Source of the DNA: Cherax quadricarinatus
Taxonomy: Eukaryota; Arthropoda; Malacostraca; Decapoda; Parastacidae
Length of the DNA stretch: 64,000 bases
NCBI RefSeq assembly: GCF_038502225.1
Contig: NW_027196482.1
Span: 25,655-89,654, forward strand
Direction: 5' to 3'
Shown here one piece after another: positions 41,299 to 49,355 of the stretch (its first letter is position 1; the number at the start of each line of letters is the position of its first letter). A model generated the notes under the pieces. The model worked only from the letters and a program-made list of their open reading frames with translations. It did no database searches and was not told where the DNA came from. The position numbers were made by a program, and so were the translations under genes.

Positions 41299-44195
41299 AC
41301 TCACCTAGTTGAGCTTGCGGGGGTCGAGTCTGAGCTCCTGGCCCCGCTTCTTCACTGATCGCTACTAGGTCACTCTCTCTGAACCGTGAGCTTTATCATA
41401 CCTCTGCTTAAAGCTATGTATGGATCCTGCCTCCACTACATCGCTTCCCAAACTATTCCACTTACTGACTACTCTGTGGCTGAAGAAATACTTCCTAACA
41501 TCCCTGTGATTCATCTGTGTCTTCAACTTCCAACTGTGTCCCCTTGTTACTGTGTCCAATCTCTGGAACATCCTGTCTTTGTCCACCTTGTCAATTCCTC
41601 TCAGTATTTTGTATGTCGTTATCATGTCCCCCCTATCTCTCCTGTCCTCCAGTGTCATCAGGTTGATTTCCCTTAACCTCTCCTCGTAGGACATACCTCT
41701 TAGCTCTGGGACTAGTCTTGTTGCAAACCTTTGCACTTTCTCTAGTTTCTTTACATGCTTGGCTAGGTGTGGGTTCCAAACTGGTGCCGCATACTCCAAT
41801 ATGGGCCTAACGTACACGGTGTACAGGGTCCTGAACGATTCCTTATTAAGATGTCGGAATGCTGTTCTGAGGTTTGCTAGGCGCCCATATGCTGCAGCAG
41901 TTATTTGATTGATGTGCGCTTCAGGAGATGTGCCTGGTGTTATACTCACCCCAAGATCTTTTTCCTTGAGTGAGGTTTGTAGTCTTTGGCCCCCTAGACT
42001 GTACTCTGTCTGCGGTCTTCTTTGCCCTTCCCCAATCTTCATGACTTTGCACTTGGTGGGATTGAACTCCAGGAGCCAATTGCTGGACCAGGTCTGCAGC
42101 CTGTCCAGATCCCTTTGTAGTTCTGCCTGGTCTTTGATCGAGTGAATTCTTCTCATCAACTTCACGTCATCTGCAAACAGGGACACCTCAGAGTCTATTC
42201 CTTCCGTCATGTCGTTCACAAATACCAGAAACAGCACTGGTCCTAGGACTGACCCCTGTGGGACCCCGCTGGTCACAGGTGCCCACTTTGACACCTCGCC
42301 ACGTACCATGACTCGCTGCTGTCTTCCTGACAAGTATTCCCTGATCCATTGTAGTGCCTTCCCTGTTATTCCTGCTTGGTCCTCCAGTTTTTGCACCAAT
42401 CTCTTGTGTGGAACTGTGTCAAACGCCTTCTTGCAGTCCAAGAATATGCAATCCACCCACCCCTCTCTCTCTTGTCTTACTGCTGTCACCATGTCATAGA
42501 ACTCCAGTAGGTTTGTGACACAGGATTTCCCGTCCCTGAAACCATGTTGGCTGCTGTTGATGAGATCATTCCTTTCTAGGTGTTCCACCACTCTTCTCCT
42601 GATAATCTTCTCCATGATTTTGCATACTATACATGTCAGTGACACTGGTCTGTAGTTTAATGCTTCATGTCTGTCTCCTTTTTTAAAGATTGGGACTACA
42701 TTTGCTGTCTTCCATGCTTCAGGCAATCTCCCTGTTTCGATAGATGTATTGAATATTGTTGTTAGGGGTACACATAGTGCCTCTGCTCCCTCTCTCAATA
42801 CCCATGGGGAGATGTTATCTGGCCCCATTGCCTTTGAGGTATCTAGCTCACTCAGAAGCCTCTTCACTTCTTCCTCGGTTGTGTGCACTGTGTCCAGCAC
42901 ATGGTGGTGTGCCCCACCTCTCCGTCTTTCTGGAGCCCCTTCTGTCTCCTCTGTGAACACTTCTTTGAATCTCTTGTCGAGTTCCTCACATACTTCACGG
43001 TCATTTCTTGTTGTCTCTCCTCCTTCCTTCCTTAGCCTGATTACCTGGTTCTTGACTGTTGTTTTCCTCCTGATGTGGCTGTACAACAGTTTCGGGTCAG
43101 ATTTGGCTTTCGCTGCTATGTCATTTTCATATTGTCTTTGGGCCTCCCTTCTTATCTGTGCATATTCGTTTCTGGCTCTATGACTGCTCTCCTTATTCTC
43201 CTGGGTCCTTTGCCTTCTATATTTCTTCCATTCCCTAGCACACTTGGTTTTTGCCTCCCTGCACCTTTGGGTAAACCATGGGCTCATCCTGGCTTTTTCA
43301 TTATTCCTGTTACCCTTGGGTACAAACCTCTCCTCAGCCTCCTTGCATTTTGTTGCTACATATTCCATCATCTCATTAACTGGCTTCCCTGCCACTTCTC
43401 TGTCCCACTGAACCCCATTCAGGAAGTTCCTCATTCCTGTGTAGTCCCCTTTCTTGTAGTTTGGCTTCATTCGTCCTGGCCTTCCTGCTTCTCCCTCCAC
43501 TTGTAGCTCTACTGTGTATTCGAAGCTTAAAACCACATGGTCACTGGCCCCAAGGGGTCTTTCATATGTGATGTCCTCGATATCTGCACTACTCAAGGTG
43601 AATACTAAGTCTAGCCTTGCTGGTTCATCCTCTCCTCTCTCTCTTGTAGTGTCCCTTACGTGTTGGTACATGAAGTTTTCCAGTACCACCTCCATCATCT
43701 TAGCCCTCCATGTATCTTGGCCCCCATGTGGGTCCAAGTTCTCCCAATCGATCTCCTTGTGGTTAAAGTCACCCATGATCAGGAGCTTTGCCCTGCATGC
43801 ATGAGCTCTTCTGGCCACTCTAGCCAGTGTGTCAACCATCGCTCTATTGCTCTCGTCGTACTCTTGCCTTGGCCTCCTGCTGTTCTGTGGTGGTTTATAC
43901 ATCACTGCTATTACCACCTTGGGACCTCCAGAATGAAGCGTTCCCACTATGTAATCACTTTCTTCTCCACTGTCTCCTCTCTCCAGCTCATCAAAATTCC
44001 AGCGATTTTTGATCAGCAATGCCACTCCTACACCCCCCCTGTTCCCTCTGTCTTTTCTCAGGATTTGGTATCCCATTGGAAAGATGGCATCTGTTATCAT
44101 ACCTGTAAGCTTGGTTTCTGTGAGAGCTATGATGTCCGGTGATGCCTCTTTGACTCTTTCATGCCACTCCTCCCACTTATTTGTTATACCATCAG

Positions 44196-44198
<3 letters not shown>
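41268..44198 (-). mobile_element. CR1-type LINE copy A
   Basis: The 3' UTR (ACTCACCTAGTTGAGCTTGC, GGGGTCGAGTCTGAGCTCC) begins next to a (GT)n run at 41270-41298. The 5' side breaks at another (GT)n at 44198-44240, within the endonuclease N-terminus (TNADGITNKWEEW), so copy A is 5'-truncated by roughly five residues of ORF2 plus ORF1. It is head to tail with copy B. Confidence 0.92.
41365..44100 (-). CDS. CR1-type endonuclease-reverse transcriptase, open frame
   Basis: 911 codons, open throughout. The same frame extends upstream through ASPDIIALTETKLTG to about 44198. The exonuclease-endonuclease-phosphatase domain (about residues 1-210) shows MYKPPQNSRRPRQEYDE, LLIMGDFNHKEIDWENL and GASDHVVLSFEY. 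RT (about 430-720) shows KKGDRHEALNYRPVSLTCIV, QHGFRDGKSCVTNLLEFYD, DCKKAFDTVPHKRLV, VPQGSVLGPVLFLVFVND and the catalytic FADDVKL. The C-terminus has YVRPILEYAAPVWNPHL. It nicks target DNA and reverse-transcribes its RNA. All key motifs are present; only the extreme N-terminus and ORF1 are missing. It is antisense to the host gene. Confidence 0.92.
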   Translation of the reverse strand: MITDAIFPMGYQILRKDRGNRGGVGVALLIKNRWNFDELERGDSGEESDYIVGTLHSGGPKVVIAVMYKPPQNSRRPRQEYDESNRAMVDTLARVARRAHACRAKLLIMGDFNHKEIDWENLDPHGGQDTWRAKMMEVVLENFMYQHVRDTTRERGEDEPARLDLVFTLSSADIEDITYERPLGASDHVVLSFEYTVELQVEGEAGRPGRMKPNYKKGDYTGMRNFLNGVQWDREVAGKPVNEMMEYVATKCKEAEERFVPKGNRNNEKARMSPWFTQRCREAKTKCAREWKKYRRQRTQENKESSHRARNEYAQIRREAQRQYENDIAAKAKSDPKLLYSHIRRKTTVKNQVIRLRKEGGETTRNDREVCEELDKRFKEVFTEETEGAPERRRGGAHHHVLDTVHTTEEEVKRLLSELDTSKAMGPDNISPWVLREGAEALCVPLTTIFNTSIETGRLPEAWKTANVVPIFKKGDRHEALNYRPVSLTCIVCKIMEKIIRRRVVEHLERNDLINSSQHGFRDGKSCVTNLLEFYDMVTAVRQEREGWVDCIFLDCKKAFDTVPHKRLVQKLEDQAGITGKALQWIREYLSGRQQRVMVRGEVSKWAPVTSGVPQGSVLGPVLFLVFVNDMTEGIDSEVSLFADDVKLMRRIHSIKDQAELQRDLDRLQTWSSNWLLEFNPTKCKVMKIGEGQRRPQTEYSLGGQRLQTSLKEKDLGVSITPGTSPEAHINQITAAAYGRLANLRTAFRHLNKESFRTLYTVYVRPILEYAAPVWNPHLAKHVKKLEKVQRFATRLVPELRGMSYEERLREINLMTLEDRRDRGDMITTYKILRGIDKVDKDRMFQRLDTVTRGHSWKLKTQMNHRDVRKYFFSHRVVSKWNSLGSDVVEAGSIHSFKQRYDKAHGSERVT

Positions 44199-44240
<42 letters not shown>
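44198..44240. repeat. (GT)n microsatellite
   Basis: Near-pure GT repeat at the junction of the two LINE copies. It is a tail-like feature of copy B, matching the one next to the copy A 3' end at 41270-41298. Confidence 0.97.
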
Positions 44241-44243
<3 letters not shown>

Positions 44244-44320
44244 CGCCTAATTGTACTCACCTAATTGTGGTTGCAGGGGTCGAGACTCAGCTCCTGGCCC
44301 CGCCTCTTCACTGATCGCTA

Positions 44321-47184
44321 CTAGGTCCTCTCCCTCTGTGCTTCCTGAGCTTTGTCATACCTCTTCTTAAAACTATGTATGGTTCCTGCCTCCACTACTT
44401 CACTTGCTAGGCTATTCCACTTCCTGACAACTCTATGACTGAAGAAATACTTTCTAACGTCCCTGTGACTCGTCTGAGTCTTCAGCTTCCAGTTGTGACC
44501 CCTTGTTTCTGTGTCCCCTCTCTGGAACATCCTATCTCTGTCCACCTTGTCTATTCCCCGCAGTATCTTGTATGTCGTTATCATGTCTCCCCTGACTCTT
44601 CTGTCCTTCAGTGTCGTCAGTCTGATTTCCCTCAACCTTTTCTCATACGACATTCCCTTGAGCTCTGGGACTAGCCTTGTTGCAAACCTTTGTACTTTCT
44701 CTAACTTCTTGACGTGCTTGACCAGGTGTGGGTTCCAGACTGGTGCTGCATACTCCAGTATGGGCCTAACATACACAGTGTACAGTGTCTTGAACGATTC
44801 CTTATTAAGGTATCGGAACGCTATTCTCAGGTTTGCCAGGCGCCCGTATGCTGCAGCAGTTATTTGGTTGATGTGTGCCTCCGGTGAAGTGCTCGGTGTT
44901 ATGGTCACCCCAAGGTCTTTCTCCCTGAGTGAGGTCTGTAGTCTTTGTCCACCTAGCCTATAGTCTGCGGTCTTCTTTGCCCCTCCCCAATCTTCATGAC
45001 TTTGCATTTGGCAGGGTTGAATTCAAGAAGCCAGTTTCTGGACCACATGTCCAGCCTATCCAGGTCTCTTTGCAGTCCTGCCTCATCCTCATCCGATTTA
45101 ATTCTTCTAATCAACTTCACATCATCTGCGAATAGGGACACTTCAGAGTCTATTCCTTCCATCATGTCGTTCACATATATCAAAAATAGCACTGGTCCTA
45201 GAACTGACCCCTGTGGGATCCCGCTCATCACAGGCGCCTACTGTGATACCTCTTCACGTACCATGACTCGTTGTTGCCTTCCTGTCAGGTATTCCCTGAT
45301 CCATTGCAGTGCCCTCCCTGTTATATGCGCCTGATCCTTCAGCTTCTGCACTAATCTGTTATGGGGAACTGTGTCAAAGGCCTTCCTGCAGTCTAGGAAA
45401 ACACAATCAACCCACCCCTCTCTCTCGTGTCTTACTTCTGTTACCTTGTCATAAAACTCCAGGAGGTTTGTGACACAGGATTTGTCTTCCATGAACCCAT
45501 GCTGGTTTTCATTTATAATCTTTTTCCCTTCCAGGTGTTCCACCACTCTCCTCCTGATAATCTTCTCCATGACTTTGCACACAATACATGTCAGAGAGAC
45601 AGGTCTGTAGTTTAGTGCCTCATTTCTGTTTCCTTTCTTAAATATGGGGACTACATTTGCTGTCTTCCATTTCTCAGGTAGTTGCCCAGTTTCAAGGGAT
45701 GTGTTGAAGATTGTGGTTAGGGGCATGCACAGCATCTCTGCTCCTTCTCTAAGGACCCATGGGGAGATGTTGTCTGGTCCCATTGCCTTTGAGGTATCAA
45801 GGTCACTTAGCAGCTTCTGCACCTCCTCCTCGGTTGTTCGTATGTCATCCAACACTTCTTGGTATATTCCCTCTTGATGTTCCCTTCTTTGCTGTCTTCC
45901 TAAAGCCCTTCCTGTCTCTACTGTAAAAACTTCCTTAAATCTCGTGTTTAGCTCCTCACATACCTCCTGATCATTTTTTGTGAGTTCTCCACCTTCTGTC
46001 CTCAATCTGATCACCTGGTCTTTGACTGTTGTCTTCCTCCTGATGTGGCCATACAACAGTTTTGAGTCAGTCTTGATTTTCGATGCTATGTTATTTTCAT
46101 ACTGTCGCTGGGCCTCCCTCCTTACCTGTGCATACTCGTTGCTGGCTCTGTGACTGATCTCCCTATTTTCATGTGTTCTCTGCCTTCTGTACTTTTTCCA
46201 TTCTCTATTGCACTTTGTTTTTGCCTCCTTACACCGTCGGGTAAACCAGGGGCTCATTCTGGTCTTCCCATTGTTTCTGTTGTCCTTGGGAATAAACCTT
46301 TCCACTGCCTCTTTGCATTTTGTTGTTACATATTCCATCATTTCGTTTACTGGCTTTCCTGCCAGTTCTCTGTCCCACGGAACCTCCTGCAGGAAGTTCC
46401 TCAACCCTATGTAGTCCCCTCTTTTATAGTCAGGCTTTTCCCATTCAACTCCTGTTACTCTCTCCACTTGCAACTCTACTATGTATTCAAAGCACAGAAC
46501 CACATGGTCACTAGCTCCTAGGGGATTCTCATGTGTGATGTCCTCAATGTCTGAACTGCCCAGGGTGAACACAAGGTCCAATCTTGCTGGTTCATCCTCC
46601 CCCCCTCTCACTATGGTAGTGTCCTTAACATGTTGGTGCATGATGTTTTCCAGCACCACATCCAACATCTTGGCTCTTCATGTTTTGGGACCCCCATGTG
46701 GCTCCAGGTTTTCCCAGTCAATCTCCCTGTGGTTGAAATCCCCCATAACCAGCAACTTTGCTCTGCTGGAGTGAGCTCTTCTTGCCACCTCAGCAAGTTT
46801 GTCCACCATTGCTCTGTTGCTCTCTTCATATTCCTCTCTTGTCCTCCTGCAGTTCTGTGGTGGAATATACATCACTGCAATGACCACCTTGTGCTCCCCA
46901 GACTGAAGTGTACCTACTATGTAGTCCCTTTCTCCTGTCTCGTCTATGCCTCCCATTTTCTCGAATTTCCATTTTTTTATGAGCAGAGCAACCCCTCCTC
47001 CCCCTCTGCCCCTTCTATCTTTCCTCATGATCTGGTATCCTGGTGGGGGGATTGCATCTGTTATTGTCTCCGTGAGTTTTGTTTCTGTAACTGCTATGAT
47101 GTCTGGGGACTTCTCATTGATTTTTTCTTGCCATTCCTCATGTTTATTCGTTAATCCATCCGCGTTTGTGTACCAAACCTTCAA
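44321..47184 (-). pseudogene. CR1-type ORF2 (endonuclease-RT), broken
   Basis: Starts MKVWYTNADGLTNKHEEW and keeps the endonuclease motifs (AVTETKLTETI, LLVMGDFNHREIDWENL). The frame shifts near 46670 after EPHGGPK. It continues through QHGFMEDKSCVTNLLEFYD and DCRKAFDTVPHNRLVQ to a nonsense codon near 45236 (VSQ-stop-APVMSG, where copy A has a Trp codon). After that come IPQGSVLGPVLFLIYVNDMM and LFADDVKLIRR. It shifts again near 44990 and resumes to the C-terminus. Three lesions at least, so it is inactive. Confidence 0.9.
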
Positions 47185-47192
47185 CTTCTGTT

Positions 47193-48306
47193 CTAATACT
47201 GTAACTGTGGTGTGGGGGGGTGGGAACAGAGGGATCGGTGTGTGATGGTTGGTTTGGATTGTTCGGTTGCCTTGGGGGTGTCATGGCTGGAGTCCTTCTG
47301 CAGGTGTTTCTGGGGGTGTGCTTGTCCTTCCACTTGTTCCTGGGTTATTCTGCTCTCCTTTTTTATTTCCTCCCATTCCTCCTTTCGTTTTTGCACTTTC
47401 TCTTTCAGTATCATCCTTTCCTCCTGTGTTCTGTCTCGATCGAGGTACACACTCATGAACTCCTGTTTGCCTCTCAGCTGTGCTTTCTCCTGCAGGATCA
47501 TGGTTCGGGTTGATTCTGCCTTGAAAATTACTTTGAGAGGCCGATTCCTTTTCTTTGTGAACCACCCGATTCTCCGAAAATTTGCCACCTGGGTCATGTC
47601 TCCCTTGCCTATCACCTTCATGATACCTTCAATCGTTTTTTCTCCTGGTTTCTTTCATCATAAGTTTCCCCTTTAGCTTTGTCTAGCCCATAGACAAAAA
47701 CTGATCTCTCCCTTTCCACCTCCCACTGTGACTCCCATTGCATCCTCTGAGGTGTTTTAGTTCCTTCCTGTGGAGTGTTCCTTCCTTCAGTCCCTTCCCT
47801 AGCTATGGCCACTATGCTCATTGGTTTGCCCTTCCTGCTCACCTGTTCCTGGCCCCCACAAGTGTCTGGTAAGGTCCCTGCACATGTCCTAGTTCCTTCA
47901 GTGTCTTCCAACCTCTCATTCTGTCCTAGTGTGCTCCCTGTCTTTGTTTTGGCCCCATGTGGGTTTGACAGGACCTCTGCATACAGTTTAGCTTCCATGC
48001 TCCCTTCAGACCCATTGTCTGTGTCTGATGTAGCCATTGCTGATGCTACTTCTGTAATATCTTTGTCTCTATGCTGTTTCAGATGTCTCAGCTCTCTTCT
48101 AATCTCTGTATCTTGGTTTCTGCTGCTGTGGCATGTTGCTTCCACCTTCTGCATTCTGCTTCTAACCTCTCCTCCATCTTCCTTGCAAGCTCATCTAGCC
48201 TCCTTCCCCAGTCTTCCTCCCTTTTTTTGAGCTCTGCCTCCCAGTCCTCCCTCCCAGATTCATCCTTCGGGCCCCTTGTTCTCATCCTTGTTCTAGGTTC
48301 CCCCAT
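47193..48306 (-). pseudogene. CR1-type ORF1, frameshifted
   Basis: Three overlapping frames make one ORF1. 48306-48088 starts MGEPRTRMRTRGPKDES and has a charged coiled coil. 48154-47618 contains RRELRHLKQHRDKDITEV and ends in the ERSVFVYGLDKAKGET region. 47621-47193 has RNRPLKVIFKAESTRTMILQ and VYLDRDRTQEERMI, an RRM-like nucleic-acid-binding block common in LINE ORF1 proteins. Frame changes near 48110 and 47630 break it. ORF1 would package the LINE RNA. Confidence 0.75.
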
Positions 48307-48560
48307 TGCTCCACAGAAGGGGGAGAGATGGTTAGGGGGAGGGGAATAGATGGTTAGGGGGAGGGGAATAGATGGTTAGGGGGAGTGGGGATGGATGGTT
48401 AGGGGGAGGGGAATAGATGGTTAGGGGGAGTGGGGATGGATGGTTATGGGGGAGGGGGAGGATGGCTATTGGAGGGGGAGAGGTAGTTGTGGGAGGGGGT
48501 TAGATGGTTTGGGGGAGGGGTTAGATGGTTTGGGGAGGGGGAGAGGTGGTTAGGGGAAGG
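48307..48560. repeat. G-rich tandem repeats upstream of LINE ORF1
   Basis: Imperfect 22-24-bp units of type GATGGTTAGGGGGAGGGG with multiple runs of four or more G on the plus strand (C on the LINE sense strand). They lie in the presumed 5' UTR of CR1 copy B and could form G-quadruplexes. Any promoter role is speculative. Confidence 0.8.
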
Positions 48561-48769
48561 GGGAGTATGTGTTTGTGTCAAGTGTATATGTGCTTGTGTA
48601 TGTGTGTGTGCATGTGTGGGAAAGAGAGAAATGGGATTAAGGGGGGGAGGGGGAGGGGGAGAGAAGGATGAGTGACCCTTAGAAGCAGGGGAGGTGTGTG
48701 TGGGATTAGTAGGGAAGGGAGGGGAAAGAAGGCTGAGGGTAAAGTGACCGCTTGATAACGGGGTCCTTA

Positions 48770-48856
48770 CGGGTGTGTGTGTGTGTGTGCGTGTGTGTGC
48801 ATGTGTGTGTGTGTTTGTGTGCGTGTGTGTGCGTGTGTGTGTGTGTGTGTGTGTAC
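48770..48856. repeat. (GT/GC)n microsatellite
   Basis: GTGTGTGC-rich dinucleotide tract. Together with 48560-48760 it is low-complexity sequence. Open frames in it are artefacts. Confidence 0.95.
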
Positions 48857-49130
48857 TATTATCTATGAGTGAATTTTTTAATGTAAGGTGAAAGCATTTT
48901 GTGTGTATGTACGTGTGTGTGGGCTGTTGTCTAATCAAAGATTTGAGCTTATTCATACCTGTTAATTACATTCTTTTTGTTTAGTGTACAGACATGTGCA
49001 TGACATCTTTTTTCTAGCAGTCAGTGTACATGTGTGCGTATGTCTGGATAGTTACATATCTTGAGTTTTAATATCCAGTTTTTTTTTAACTTGGGTTGAA
49101 ATTGCAACAGACAGATGCTTTTCCCAAACA

Positions 49131-49278
49131 CTTAACTGTTTCTACAACACTTGACTGTTTCTACAATACTTGACTGTTTCTACAACACTTGACTGTTTCT
49201 ACAACACTGTTTCTACAACACTTGACTGTTTCTACAACACTTGACTGTTTCTACAACACTTGACTGTTTCTACAAGTC
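49131..49278. repeat. 19-bp minisatellite
   Basis: About seven to eight units of CACTTGACTGTTTCTACAA, one with an internal deletion. Confidence 0.92.
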
Positions 49279-49355
49279 TGAAGTTGTCTTACCCACAGCT
49301 TTACTATTCTGTAGTAAATATCATATTTTTTTAATTTAAAAAGCAATTTCTTTAA

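Larger units (their letters stand above)
44245..48306 (-). mobile_element. CR1-type LINE copy B, near full length, decayed
   Basis: Contains 3' UTR, ORF2 (47184-44321) and ORF1 (48306-47193) in order, plus a possible 5' region to about 48860. By eye it is closely related to copy A but broken by several small lesions. It is the only LINE in the window with a recognisable ORF1. Confidence 0.9.

Noticed and set aside
42749..43506. Plus-strand frames within 41.4-47.7 kb
   Set aside because: They are antisense shadows of the minus-strand LINE ORF2/ORF1 and carry no motif of their own.
48310..48560. Telomere-like repeats (GGTTAGGG)
   Set aside because: Arthropod telomeres are usually TTAGG. Units here are 22-24 bp, imperfect and interstitial, beside a LINE 5' end.
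48444..48956. 170-codon His/Thr/Pro-rich frame
   Set aside because: Translation of GT/GC microsatellite and G-rich low-complexity DNA.
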